Origin: an uncultured Collinsella sp.
Lineage (GTDB): Bacteria; Actinomycetota; Coriobacteriia; Coriobacteriales; Coriobacteriaceae
Assembly (NCBI GenBank): GCA_902482035.1
Contig: CABSYW010000002.1
Coordinates: 1-64,000 of the forward strand
DNA: 64,000 nt
Direction of reading: 5' to 3'
Numbering within the stretch: position 1 is the first letter of the stretch; each line of letters starts with the position of its first letter. The translations under genes were made by a program, and so were the position numbers. Shown here in pieces: positions 8,004 to 16,703 of the stretch. The notes beneath the pieces are model-generated. The model was not told the origin of the DNA. It was given only the letters and a program-made list of their open reading frames with translations, and ran no database searches.

Positions 8004-8843
8004 GTGATTGATTCGGAACAGCTTAAGCAACATATGGTCAAGGCCGTAGAGGAAATTCGCGCCACCAATCCGATGGCCGGCTCCATCACCAACACGGTGA
8101 CGATCGACTTTGTCGCCAACGCACAGCTCGCCGTGGGCGGATCGGCCGCCATGGTCTATCTGCCCGACGAGGGCGAAGCGCTCGTTGCCGGCGGCGGCGC
8201 CATCTATCTCAACATGGGCACGCTCTTCCCTATCTACGAGCAGACGATTCCCCGCGCGGCGAAGGCGGCACACGACGCCGGCAAGCCCTGGGTGCTCGAT
8301 CCGGTGGGCCTGGGTATCGGCAGCCTGCGCACCCAGCTGGTAAACGAGCTCAAGCAGTACAAGCCCGCCATCGTGCGCGGCAACGCCTCCGAGATTATCG
8401 CACTCGCCGGCCTGTGGGGTCTTGAGGGCGAGGCGGCTGATCTGAGCCGCGTGCGTGGTGTCGATACCACCGACACGGTCGACGCCGCCCGCGATGCCGC
8501 CGTGGCGCTCGCTCGCCACACCGGTGGCGCCGTTGTGGTCTCGGGCGAAGTCGACCTAATCACCGACGGCACGACGGTGGCCAAGTCTCACGGCGGCAGC
8601 CCGCTCATGTCCAAGATCACCGGCTGCGGCTGCTCGCAGGGCGGCGTGCTGGCCGTGTATGCCTGCGCCGCCGACCCGTTTACGGCAGCCGTCTGCGGCA
8701 CCGCCGTCTACAACGTGGCCGGCACGCGTGCCGCCGCTGTCGCCGACGCCCCGGCAAGCTTTAAGGTCGCCTTTATCGACGAGCTCTACCGCGCAACCGC
8801 CCAAGACATCGCCGATAACCGACTCGAGCTCGAGGAGGCATAG
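8004..8843 (+). CDS. thiM: Hydroxyethylthiazole kinase
   Basis: A 279-residue ThiM, which phosphorylates 4-methyl-5-(2-hydroxyethyl)thiazole with ATP in thiamine salvage. Family motifs include NTVTIDFVANAQLAVGGSAAM near the N-terminus, LDPVGLGIG, the RGNASEI segment and the catalytic loop TGCGCSQGGVLA with its reactive cysteine. The GTG start at 8004 is fixed by AAGGAGG eight bases upstream. It is the first gene of a TPP-riboswitch operon with the 113-residue thiamine-binding protein (3-base gap) and thiE (4-base overlap). No biosynthetic thiC, thiG or thiD lies here, so the operon is for salvage. Confidence 0.95.
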   Translation: MIDSEQLKQHMVKAVEEIRATNPMAGSITNTVTIDFVANAQLAVGGSAAMVYLPDEGEALVAGGGAIYLNMGTLFPIYEQTIPRAAKAAHDAGKPWVLDPVGLGIGSLRTQLVNELKQYKPAIVRGNASEIIALAGLWGLEGEAADLSRVRGVDTTDTVDAARDAAVALARHTGGAVVVSGEVDLITDGTTVAKSHGGSPLMSKITGCGCSQGGVLAVYACAADPFTAAVCGTAVYNVAGTRAAAVADAPASFKVAFIDELYRATAQDIADNRLELEEA

Positions 8844-8846
8844 GCC

Positions 8847-9188
8847 ATGTCCGAGCCCGCAACCAATGCCGGCATGAACACGCTCGTCGCCGTGGCCATC
8901 GCCCCGTGCGGCACCGGCGATGAGCTATCCGCCGAGGTCGCCGAGGTCGTGCGTGTCATTCGCGAGAGCGGCCTGCCCAACCGCACCACCTCCATGTTCA
9001 CCGAGATCGAGGGCGACTGGGACGAGGTCATGCAGGTCGTGCGCGACGCAACCTTTGTGTTGGCGAGCAAGGGCATCCGCACCGAAGTCGTGCTCAAAGC
9101 CGATATTCGACCCGGATTTACCGACACCATGACCGGCAAACTCGAGCGCATGGAAGCACAGATCAAAAAGCAGGAGGAAGCACGATGA
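8847..9188 (+). CDS. Thiamine-binding protein (MTH1187/YkoF family)
   Basis: A 113-residue soluble protein of the MTH1187-like fold (formerly DUF77), which binds thiamine or hydroxymethylpyrimidine-type ligands. The core pattern VAVAIAPCGTGDELSAEVAEVVRVI, then TTSMFTEIEGDWDEVMQVV and a VLKADIRPG segment matches the family. GAGGAGG precedes the start. It is the middle gene of the thiamine salvage operon and its stop codon overlaps the thiE start by four bases (ATGA). It may buffer or deliver the precursor; an enzymatic role is not known. Confidence 0.85.
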   Translation: MSEPATNAGMNTLVAVAIAPCGTGDELSAEVAEVVRVIRESGLPNRTTSMFTEIEGDWDEVMQVVRDATFVLASKGIRTEVVLKADIRPGFTDTMTGKLERMEAQIKKQEEAR

Positions 9189-9880
9189 GCATCCGCGACA
9201 ACCTTGATATCTCGGCCTATCTGGTACTCGGCCCCGAAAACACGCTCGGGCGCCCCGTGGGCGATGTGGTGGCCCAGGCGCTCGACGCCGGCTTTACCTG
9301 CATCCAGGTGCGCTCCAAGGTGGCAAGCGCCCGCGAGATCATTGCGCTGACCGGCGACGCCGCGCAGGCAATCGCTCAGGCCGGCAAGACCGGTCAGGTC
9401 GCCTTGCTGATCGACGACCGTCTGGACTGTGTGCTTGCCGCGCGCGAGCAGGGTATTGCTGTCGACGGTGTGCACGTGGGCCAAAGCGATATTCCCGTCG
9501 AGGTCTGTCGCAAGTTGCTGGGCCCCGACGCCATCGTGGGCCTTTCGGCCCGTTGCGAGGAGATGCTCGAGTACGTCAAGACCGCCGATATGAGTTTGGT
9601 CGACTACCTTGGCATCGGCCCACTCCACGAGACCGAGACCAAGCGCGACTGCGGACGCGCGGCCGACGGCTCTATCATCACCAAGAGCTTTGAGGACCTG
9701 GCCGCGCTCCATGCGGCAAGCCCCGTGCCCATCGTGGTGGGCGGCGGCGTCAAGACGGCCGACCTTCCGCAGCTCAAGGCTACCGGCGTCGACGGCTTCT
9801 TTGTGGTGAGTGCCGTCTGCAGCGCCGATGACCCCTACGCCGCGGCCAAGGAGCTCGTAGACACCTGGCAGCAGGCATAG
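9185..9880 (+). CDS. thiE: Thiamine-phosphate synthase
   Basis: A 231-residue TIM-barrel enzyme that joins hydroxymethylpyrimidine pyrophosphate and thiazole phosphate to make thiamine monophosphate. QVRSK, LLIDDRLD, GVHVGQSD, GLSARCEE, DYLGIGPLHETETK and IVVGGGVKTAD are the conserved ThiE blocks; the GPLHETETK loop is the canonical GPxFxTxTK. It is translationally coupled to the preceding gene. Together with ThiM it completes salvage from thiazole, but the pyrimidine kinase ThiD is not in this window. Confidence 0.94.
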   Translation: MSIRDNLDISAYLVLGPENTLGRPVGDVVAQALDAGFTCIQVRSKVASAREIIALTGDAAQAIAQAGKTGQVALLIDDRLDCVLAAREQGIAVDGVHVGQSDIPVEVCRKLLGPDAIVGLSARCEEMLEYVKTADMSLVDYLGIGPLHETETKRDCGRAADGSIITKSFEDLAALHAASPVPIVVGGGVKTADLPQLKATGVDGFFVVSAVCSADDPYAAAKELVDTWQQA

Positions 9881-9930
9881 GCATAAGCCGAGCAGTTGCT
9901 CCGCGGCCCCATAACTTCAGCAATGGAAAA

Positions 9931-9964
9931 CGCATCCCAGTTTGGACGTCCATTCTGGGATGCG
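9931..9964. terminator. Bidirectional terminator between thiE and the patatin gene
   Basis: Arms CGCATCCCAG (9931-9940) and CTGGGATGCG (9955-9964), extended by flanking AAAA and TTT, lie between two convergent genes. Confidence 0.75.
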
Positions 9965-9992
9965 CTTTCCGCTGAGCACGCGGCAGTTTGCC

Positions 9993-10862
9993 CTACTCTG
10001 CAAGATATGCCTCCAGTGCCGGCAAGGTCGCCTCCGCATCGCGGCGACCAATCTGGTAGATGCGTTCAAGTTCATCGGGCTCGCGACACAGCGACGGCAC
10101 CTTCACCGATTCGCTCGGCCGCACCACAAAGATCTCGCCGGCAGCCTCGCGACGTGCCAGGTCATCGAGCGTGGTATTGTAGACCTCATGCCGATGCTCA
10201 AGCGCTGCGACAAACTCCGGATAGTGACGGAACACGCGTCGCAGCATGGGCATCACGCTGTTGGGCTGCTTCACAAAGCCCGCTGGCTGCGTGAGTACCA
10301 CGATATTGCGGTCATACCCCTGCGCAAACAGCCATGCGCTGGGAATAGAATCAGCCACGCCACCATCCAGATACTTATGCCCGTCAATAGCAACGGGACG
10401 CGTCGCCACGGGAATTGCCGACGACGCCCGGATCCACTCGATATCGCGCTCGTCGCCATACGGCAGATCGTGATAGACGGCCTTGCCCGTCTCGATATCG
10501 GTACACACGCACGTAAACCGCATGGGGCAGGCGCGATATGTCTCCAAATCGATGGGATCGCGCTCGATGGGCACCTCGTGATAGGCAAAATCGGCATTGA
10601 ACATGTCGCCGGTTCGCAACCAGCTCGTCACGCTCGCATAGCGCTTATCGGCACAATAGGCTTTGTTGTAGCGAATGGCGCGGCCGATCTGGCGCGATTT
10701 AAAGTTGTAGCCAAACGCCGCGCCCGCCGAGACACCCACCATATGGTCGCAAGTTAAGCCATGCTCCATCCATACGTCGAGCACGCCCGCCGTATACATG
10801 CCGCGGTAGCCGCCTCCCTCGAGTGCCAGCCCCACCGTGCGCGTCGTATTTGACTGTGCCAT
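9993..10862 (-). CDS. Patatin-like phospholipase
   Basis: A 289-residue patatin-family serine hydrolase of the YjjU type. The oxyanion-hole motif GGGYRG (16-21), nucleophile GVSAG with Ser45, and the catalytic Asp166 in DGG are all present, so the Ser-Asp dyad is intact. No signal peptide is seen. Members cleave acyl chains from phospholipids or other lipids; the substrate is unknown. It stands alone on its strand, with a shared terminator downstream. Confidence 0.9.
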   Translation of the reverse strand: MAQSNTTRTVGLALEGGGYRGMYTAGVLDVWMEHGLTCDHMVGVSAGAAFGYNFKSRQIGRAIRYNKAYCADKRYASVTSWLRTGDMFNADFAYHEVPIERDPIDLETYRACPMRFTCVCTDIETGKAVYHDLPYGDERDIEWIRASSAIPVATRPVAIDGHKYLDGGVADSIPSAWLFAQGYDRNIVVLTQPAGFVKQPNSVMPMLRRVFRHYPEFVAALEHRHEVYNTTLDDLARREAAGEIFVVRPSESVKVPSLCREPDELERIYQIGRRDAEATLPALEAYLAE

Positions 10863-11186
10863 GCGACCATCTCCGTCCCCGCAAATTCAAACGGAACAAG
10901 TATACCCGTCAACATATATCGTCTCAGTCGCATTTTCATCGAACATCGCATCGTCGCGCTACCGTTTGTCGAATAATAGCCGCCCACAGCATGTGCACCC
11001 ATATATAATTGTGCACTATTGTTTACACTACTCAGCTGTTATCAACAGCGAACATTAACCGGCAAATTAACTCAACAACGCGGCAAGGCGGGGGCCTGGA
11101 TACATGCAAAGCGCTGAGCAACGACGCGTGTACACAACGAGCTCGCCCGACGCAATCCGCCCCGACCTCAGAAAGCCGCTTAGAAC
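10863..11186. other. 324-bp intergenic region before the cyclic-di-GMP genes
   Basis: Holds the divergent promoters of the patatin and GGDEF genes. A TATAAT lies within two copies of the palindrome TGTGCAC, suggesting a regulated promoter. I found no GEMM (cyclic-di-GMP) riboswitch and no gene. Confidence 0.4.
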
Positions 11187-13145
11187 ATGGAAACTGTCAG
11201 CAATTACACCGAAACGCTCGAAAAGACCGTCCGCGACCTTCTCGAACGTCAAGACGATCTGATCAGGACCGCCTTTACCGACCAGCTTACCGGGCTTGGT
11301 AACCGCGGCGGCTTTGCCCGCTCCCTCGAAGAACTCTGGGAGCAGGACGCCCCCGTTACCATGGCGTTCATCGATATCGACAATCTCAAGCACTGCAACG
11401 ACGTCTTTGGCCATGACGAGGGCAACCGCTATATCTTGCAGGTAAGTCTCTATCTTAAGCTGTATATGAAGGTGGGCGAAGCGGCGTTTCGCATAGGCGG
11501 CGACGAGTTTGCCATCCTATCTACGATTGCAACCGAGGACGACCTCGCCGAACGTCTGAAACACTGCCGAACGGTTCTGCTCAGAAACAACGATTCCGAG
11601 ATGCCCCACTCGTTTAGCTACGGAGTGTCACATGCCGACCCCGCCCTGGGCGAAGCTTCCAATCGCATGACGCTCGATGCCGACCATCGCATGTACGACT
11701 ACAAGCTACGTCATGCCATGCACCTCGATCGACGCAATATCACGCAAGTTCACGCCGACGACTTCGAAATAAGCGATCGAATTTTTGACGCCTTTTCGAT
11801 GCTCAACGAGGGCCGTTATTTCTTTATCGAGAACTTGGACAAACATCGCACCCTTTGGTCACAAGGTGCCTTGCGCGATCTTGGCCTTCCCTCGGAGCAC
11901 ATAGACAACTGTCGCGATTACTGGAAAACGCGCGTCCATCCCGACGACCTTGAGGCCTGCATCAACGACATCGACCAAGTCTACAACGGCACCAAGCACC
12001 GTCGCGTCATGCAGTATCGTGTGCGCAACGCCGTCGGCGACTACGTCCTTTGCCGTGCTCGCGGGTTTCGTATCGACGGCGACGGAAATGTCCCCTCGCT
12101 CTATGTCGGCGAGCTCGTCAACCACTCACTTGCCGAAACCGTCGACGCTGCCACAGGCCTCGGAACGCAGCGCATGCTGGCCAACGCCATCGACGCCTGC
12201 CGCCGCGATCGTTGCGAGACAGGGCTTATAGCGGTGCGCGTTCGTGGCACGACAAAGCTCAACGAGCTCTACGGGGCCGAGGCTGTCGACAACATGCTTG
12301 CCGAATACGCAGGCCGCATGCTGTCGATCACTCGCGGCAGGAGCCGGGTCTACCGTTCACGAAGCGTTCAGTTCGTCGTGCTCAGCAACGACCTAGACCA
12401 CGAGGCATTCGAGCAACTGACCCGCCACCTTAAAGAGGCCGTTTTCGCTCCTGTTCGAATCGCAGGCGACACCATTACTCCCGTCTGCCTTGTCGTCCCG
12501 GCCTTTTACGAGCACTTAACCCATCAAGCGACCGCCGTTTTAGGCGAACTCGACCGTCGCCTTCGCACGGCCGGCGGGCTTGTTCCCAACGACAGCCTCC
12601 CCATACCCGAGGCGGAGCGCAAAAGCGCCATAGCCGAACGTATCGACTCGCTCACGGGTCTCTATCGACCCAGCGAGTTTATGCGGCGCGCCAACGCATT
12701 TCTCGAGGCAAGGCGCAACGGCACCTGGTGCATCGCCACGGTCGACATGGGCCACATGCGCCTGTTTAATGAATGGTATGGACAGGCCGAAGGCGACCGC
12801 CTGCTTGCCGATGTGGGCACGGTCCTCAAGGACATCGAGAATGCCGATATGGGCGTCGCAGGGTACTGGGGCCAAGATGACTTTTGCGTACTCATCCCCT
12901 TTAAGCACATCACCGTCCATCAAATCTACAACCGCGTTCGCGAGGCAGTAGCCAGGCATGATGGCGGCGTAGGTTTTTGGCCGTCCATGGGCGTTTACCC
13001 CATCGATTCCAGTGAGGAGATCACCATCGATGCGCAGGCAAAGGCCATGTTTACCAATCGGCGCGCAAAAAACGACTTTAAGGAGCGCATTGCCATTTTT
13101 GCCCCGAGGAGTACAAGCGCGAAATCGCGTTCAACCGCACGCTGA
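11187..13145 (+). CDS. Multi-domain GGDEF protein, N-terminal part of a frameshifted GGDEF-PAS-GGDEF-GGDEF-EAL gene
   Basis: This reading frame encodes an active-looking diguanylate cyclase domain (TDQLTGLGNRGGF; intact GGDEF at 104-108), a PAS-like sensor domain (about 205-325, with KTRVHPDDLE), a degenerate second GGDEF domain (about 330-460) and a third with GQDDF in place of GGDEF (about 495-640). It stops after a frame-specific tail (APRSTSAKSRSTAR). Reading one base back at the T5 tract 13096-13100 restores an unbroken join to the EAL domain downstream. The protein lacks membrane segments. In intact form it would both make and degrade cyclic-di-GMP under PAS control. The lesion may be a real mutation or an assembly error. 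Confidence 0.8.
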   Translation: METVSNYTETLEKTVRDLLERQDDLIRTAFTDQLTGLGNRGGFARSLEELWEQDAPVTMAFIDIDNLKHCNDVFGHDEGNRYILQVSLYLKLYMKVGEAAFRIGGDEFAILSTIATEDDLAERLKHCRTVLLRNNDSEMPHSFSYGVSHADPALGEASNRMTLDADHRMYDYKLRHAMHLDRRNITQVHADDFEISDRIFDAFSMLNEGRYFFIENLDKHRTLWSQGALRDLGLPSEHIDNCRDYWKTRVHPDDLEACINDIDQVYNGTKHRRVMQYRVRNAVGDYVLCRARGFRIDGDGNVPSLYVGELVNHSLAETVDAATGLGTQRMLANAIDACRRDRCETGLIAVRVRGTTKLNELYGAEAVDNMLAEYAGRMLSITRGRSRVYRSRSVQFVVLSNDLDHEAFEQLTRHLKEAVFAPVRIAGDTITPVCLVVPAFYEHLTHQATAVLGELDRRLRTAGGLVPNDSLPIPEAERKSAIAERIDSLTGLYRPSEFMRRANAFLEARRNGTWCIATVDMGHMRLFNEWYGQAEGDRLLADVGTVLKDIENADMGVAGYWGQDDFCVLIPFKHITVHQIYNRVREAVARHDGGVGFWPSMGVYPIDSSEEITIDAQAKAMFTNRRAKNDFKERIAIFAPRSTSAKSRSTAR

Positions 13146-13207
13146 CCGAATTCCAGTACGCGCTGTCAAATGGTCGCATCACGTACTATCTTCAGCCCCA
13201 GGTCGAT

Positions 13208-13903
13208 ATGGAAACCGGCGAGATTATTGGCGCCGAAGCACTCACCCGCTGGATTGACAAGAACGGCTCTCTCATTTCGCCCGCAACGTTTATCCCCGCA
13301 CTCGAGGAAAGCGGCTTTGTAGTGACGCTCGACAAATATGTTTGGCAGGGCGTCGCCATGTGGCTCCGCGAGCGCCTCAATCGAGGACTTCGCGTGGTTC
13401 CGATTTCCCTCAATGTGTCGCGCGTAGACATTCTTGCCTGCGATGTCGCCGAGCATATGGGGTCGCTCGCCGCCCAGTACAACCTGCCGCCCGAACTCAT
13501 GCACATCGAGATCACCGAGACCGCCTATACCGGAGAGTCCGAGGCCGTGGATAAGCTGACCGCGGATCTGCACACCCGTGGCTTCTCGACCTACATGGAC
13601 GATTTTGGCACCGGCCAGTCCACGCTCGCGATGCTCAAGAACGTCAACGTCGACGTCATCAAGCTCGACCGCACCTTTGTGCCCACCGACCGCGATCAAG
13701 GCCGCAGCACGCAAATCATTTCATCGATGCTCGAAATGGCGCAGTCGCTCCATCTGCCCGTCGTGGTTGAAGGCGTCGAAACAAATGAGCAGGCGAACAT
13801 GCTACGACAAATGGGCGCCCGCTACGCTCAGGGCTTCCTCTACTACCGCCCCATGCCGGCGAAGAATTTTGAGGCATTGCTCGATGGCGGCAATAACAAC
13901 TGA
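13208..13903 (+). CDS. EAL-domain phosphodiesterase, C-terminal part of the frameshifted gene
   Basis: The EAL domain hydrolyses cyclic-di-GMP. Homology begins upstream at about base 13100 (PEEYKREIAFNRTLTEF, then ALSNGRITYYLQPQVDME) in a frame without its own ribosome-binding site. Metal and catalytic residues look complete: EAL in GAEALTRW, Asn in SLNVSR, EITET, DDFGTG, the Lys of VIKLDR, VEGVET and the Gln of AQGFLYYRPMP. It therefore belongs to the preceding gene. Whether any protein is made from the internal ATG at 13208 is doubtful. Confidence 0.8.
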   Translation: METGEIIGAEALTRWIDKNGSLISPATFIPALEESGFVVTLDKYVWQGVAMWLRERLNRGLRVVPISLNVSRVDILACDVAEHMGSLAAQYNLPPELMHIEITETAYTGESEAVDKLTADLHTRGFSTYMDDFGTGQSTLAMLKNVNVDVIKLDRTFVPTDRDQGRSTQIISSMLEMAQSLHLPVVVEGVETNEQANMLRQMGARYAQGFLYYRPMPAKNFEALLDGGNNN

Positions 13904-13961
13904 TACGCTCGCGCGCAAAACGCCACCGTCGAAGGGGATATTTGTCTCCATTAGCTAACTT

Positions 13962-13992
13962 ATATCCCCAATTCAAACCGAATTGGGGATAT
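13962..13992. repeat. Perfect 13-bp palindrome in the leader of the second cyclic-di-GMP gene
   Basis: Arms ATATCCCCAATTC (13962-13974) and GAATTGGGGATAT (13980-13992) with a 5-nt loop. No T tract follows, so it is a poor terminator. It lies 38 bases before the start codon and could be an operator or a translational control hairpin. Confidence 0.65.
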
Positions 13993-14030
13993 GATACAAA
14001 CCGTTGTTCCGCCCAAGGAGGTTATCCATC

Positions 14031-15560
14031 ATGAACGAGTCGTATCGCCTGGGCGAGCAATCGATTATTGCCTATCTTCAGCGACTTGCGAACGGCGTCT
14101 CGACCGCCGAACTCGATGTTGCCGCGCTGCCTGCTGGGCTACGCGCCGTTGGCGAGCAACTGCAAAAGACGCATGCCATCCTGCAACAAGAGCGCCAGCT
14201 GCTTGAGCGCAACGCCTATATCGATCCGCTCACCAACTTGGGCAACCGCAACGGATTCGACCGTCACGTCGAGCAACTCTGGCGCAAAGGCGACCCCTTC
14301 ACCTGCGCCTATATTGACATCGACCATCTCAAGCATTGCAATGATAGGTTTGGCCACGCCGAAGGCAATCGCTATATTCTGAGCATCTGCCGCACGCTCT
14401 CCGAAACCATGGAGCACGATGAGATGCTGTTCCGTATCGGTGGAGACGAGTTTGTGCTCATCTCGCTCTCCGCAAACGAGATTGAACTCGAGCAGCGCTT
14501 GGAGCAGGTACGTACCAGGCTGATCGAGGCGAGCTCAGGTGGCAAGGCGCCCATGATCGGCAGCTTTAGCTTTGGCTGCTCGCGCGTCGATCCACTTGCT
14601 GGCGACACGCGTCGCCAGATGACAATGGATGCCGATCGCAAGATGTATCGCTATAAGCTTATGCATCGTGTGCAGCAACCGAAAGACGATGACGCGCCGC
14701 AACGCCCAATCGTCGATCAGCTTCCCTGCAACGACCGGGTGTTCCAAGCGATCTCCATGAGCTCCGAGACGCGCTATCCGTTTATTCTCAATCTCGATAC
14801 GGGAGAATCGCAATGGTCGGTTAACGCCGTGCGCGATTTTGACCTGCCCTCCCAACACCCTTTTAACTCACTCGACATGTGGCTCGCCCGCGTTCATCCC
14901 GAGGACCGCGACAACGTACGTGCCGAGCTCGACATGGTGATAAACGGCACGTGGCACTTCCACTACATGCAGTATCGCGTAATGGATGCCACCGGAAAAT
15001 ACGTGCTTTGCGACTGCACGGGCTACCGCTTGGACGGCACCGATACCGAGCCCGGCATGTATGTGGGCATTATCATCAACCGAAGCTTGGCAGATACGAC
15101 CGATTCCGTGACCGGCTTGGGCGATATTCACGCCCTGGTCAACGCCATTGGCGAAATGCGTCGCGTGGCGCGCAAGGCGGGGTTGATCGCCATTAAAATC
15201 GATGATATCGCTCAGGTCAATACCCGTTTTGGCTTTGATGCGGGCGACCGTGTTTTGGCAGAATGTGCCGCCTGTCTGGTGGAATGCTCGCGCGGTAAGG
15301 GTCGTATGTTCCGCTCGACGGGGCCGATGTTCGTGGCGCTTTTCGACGACTTTGATCCCGAAGAAACCGATACGATTGCAGAGGAAATCGAGCGGTTCCT
15401 GGGTTCGCCCGTGCTCTTTGGCCCATTTGAATATCAGCCGCCCATTCGCGTGGCCACGCTCCATCTGGACGGCGTCGACCGTCAGCCCGTTTCGATTTTG
15501 AACGAGCTCAAAGCGTTGCTCGGGAAAGCCGTGCAGGTGCCAGGTACCAAACTGGATTAG
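14031..15560 (+). CDS. Diguanylate cyclase, GGDEF-PAS-degenerate GGDEF
   Basis: A 509-residue soluble paralogue of the preceding gene. After an N-terminal helix (1-60) comes an intact cyclase domain (IDPLTNLGNRNGF; GGDEF at 137-141), a PAS-like domain (about 235-355, LARVHPEDRD) and a second GGDEF-fold domain (about 360-500) without the signature. It should synthesise cyclic-di-GMP from two GTP. No RxxD inhibitory site is evident before GGDEF. The start at 14031 has AAGGAGG nine bases upstream. The shared architecture shows the two neighbours arose by duplication, with the EAL domain retained only in the first. Confidence 0.88.
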   Translation: MNESYRLGEQSIIAYLQRLANGVSTAELDVAALPAGLRAVGEQLQKTHAILQQERQLLERNAYIDPLTNLGNRNGFDRHVEQLWRKGDPFTCAYIDIDHLKHCNDRFGHAEGNRYILSICRTLSETMEHDEMLFRIGGDEFVLISLSANEIELEQRLEQVRTRLIEASSGGKAPMIGSFSFGCSRVDPLAGDTRRQMTMDADRKMYRYKLMHRVQQPKDDDAPQRPIVDQLPCNDRVFQAISMSSETRYPFILNLDTGESQWSVNAVRDFDLPSQHPFNSLDMWLARVHPEDRDNVRAELDMVINGTWHFHYMQYRVMDATGKYVLCDCTGYRLDGTDTEPGMYVGIIINRSLADTTDSVTGLGDIHALVNAIGEMRRVARKAGLIAIKIDDIAQVNTRFGFDAGDRVLAECAACLVECSRGKGRMFRSTGPMFVALFDDFDPEETDTIAEEIERFLGSPVLFGPFEYQPPIRVATLHLDGVDRQPVSILNELKALLGKAVQVPGTKLD

Positions 15561-15634
15561 CACCGCGCCCACACCGCCTCCCCCATCGTGCGATAATCCT
15601 CTGCAGAAGTCACCGACAGCAGAGGGAGTTTGTG

Positions 15635-16258
15635 ATGAAGGTTCTTTTGGTCAATGGCAGCCCCAAGGCAAACGGCAACACCGCCCGCGCACTCGCCGAG
15701 GTCGCCGAGCAACTCAATGCCGAAGGCATTGATACCGAGGTGTTTCAGCTGGGCACCAAGCCCATTCGCGACTGCATTGGCTGTGGTCAGTGCGGCAAGC
15801 TCGATTGCCGCTGCACCTTTGACGATGACGTGGTGAACGAGCTGATCGCTGCCGCCGAGCAGGCAGATGGCTTTGTCTTTGGCTCGCCCGTCTACTATGC
15901 GCACCCCAGCGGGCGCATCCTTTCGGCCCTCGATCGCGCATTCTATGCCGGCAGCAAAGCCTTTGCACACAAGCCGGGCGCTGCCGTCGCCGTTGCCCGT
16001 CGCGGCGGCACGTCGACCACCTTCGACGTGCTCAATAAGTACTTCACCATCAACCAGATGCCCGTGGTTGCTTCCACGTACTGGAACAACGTGTTTGGCG
16101 CCATGCCGGGCGAGGCCGCCCAGGACGCCGAGGGCCTGGCCACCATGCGCAACATCGGCAAGAACATGGCCTGGCTCCTGCATTGTATCGAGGCAGGACA
16201 GGCCGCCGGTATCGAAGCCCCCGAAGCCGATCGCGAGCGCACCAACTTCATCAGGTAG
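15635..16258 (+). CDS. NAD(P)H-dependent FMN reductase / flavodoxin-fold oxidoreductase
   Basis: A 207-residue flavoprotein of the NADPH-dependent FMN reductase family. The N-terminal VNGSPKANGNT phosphate loop binds FMN, and DCIGCGQCGKLDC holds a cysteine cluster often seen in anaerobe members (iron-sulfur flavoprotein-like). GSPVYYAHPSGRILSALDRAF is the conserved second FMN loop. Substrate is unknown; quinones, nitro compounds and iron are typical. The ATG at 15635 is preferred over the adjoining GTG because GAGGGAG is seven bases upstream. The ArsC-like gene follows 17 bases later, suggesting an operon. Confidence 0.87.
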   Translation: MKVLLVNGSPKANGNTARALAEVAEQLNAEGIDTEVFQLGTKPIRDCIGCGQCGKLDCRCTFDDDVVNELIAAAEQADGFVFGSPVYYAHPSGRILSALDRAFYAGSKAFAHKPGAAVAVARRGGTSTTFDVLNKYFTINQMPVVASTYWNNVFGAMPGEAAQDAEGLATMRNIGKNMAWLLHCIEAGQAAGIEAPEADRERTNFIR

Positions 16259-16275
16259 AACGGCGGAACAAATAC

Positions 16276-16617
16276 ATGAACGTGCAAATTTTTGGCACCA
16301 AAAAGTCTTTCGATACCAAGAAAGCACAGCGCTTCTTCAAAGAGCGCCGCATTAAGGTGCAGTTTATTGACCTTAAGGAAAAGGAGATGAGCAAGGGCGA
16401 GCTCACGAGCGTGATACAGGCGGTCGGCGGTATCGACAAGCTGCTCAACCCCAAGGCCAAGGACGAGGAGACGCTCGCGCTCATCCAACACCTCACCCCC
16501 AGCCAGCGCTTCGACAAGTTGCTCGAGAACCAGCAGGTTCTAGCCGAGCCCATCGTGCGTAACGGCAAAAAGGCCACCGTCGGCTATTGCCCCGATGTAT
16601 GGGGAGCCTGGGAGTAG
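16276..16617 (+). CDS. ArsC/Spx-family protein with Ser in place of the catalytic Cys
   Basis: A 113-residue thioredoxin-fold protein of the ArsC family. Its relatives have an N-terminal GTKKC motif whose Cys does thiol redox or arsenate chemistry. Here the sequence is FGTKKSFDTKKA, so Ser11 replaces that Cys (codon TCT, one base from TGT). The C-terminal block PIVRNGKKATVGYCPDVW is intact. Such Cys-less forms cannot be arsenate reductases; a Spx-like binding role is possible. It follows the flavoprotein gene closely and precedes the CobW-type GTPase gene by 86 bases. Confidence 0.8.
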   Translation: MNVQIFGTKKSFDTKKAQRFFKERRIKVQFIDLKEKEMSKGELTSVIQAVGGIDKLLNPKAKDEETLALIQHLTPSQRFDKLLENQQVLAEPIVRNGKKATVGYCPDVWGAWE

Positions 16618-16703
16618 CCTGTGTTATTTGCCAGCGCGTGGGTATAAGAGCAGGCGTTTGGCATATGATTCAACTGTAAGCCATGTCTAACAAAGGAGGG
16701 CAC

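Noticed and set aside
10863..11186. Cyclic-di-GMP riboswitch before the GGDEF genes
   Set aside because: No GEMM aptamer consensus is visible.
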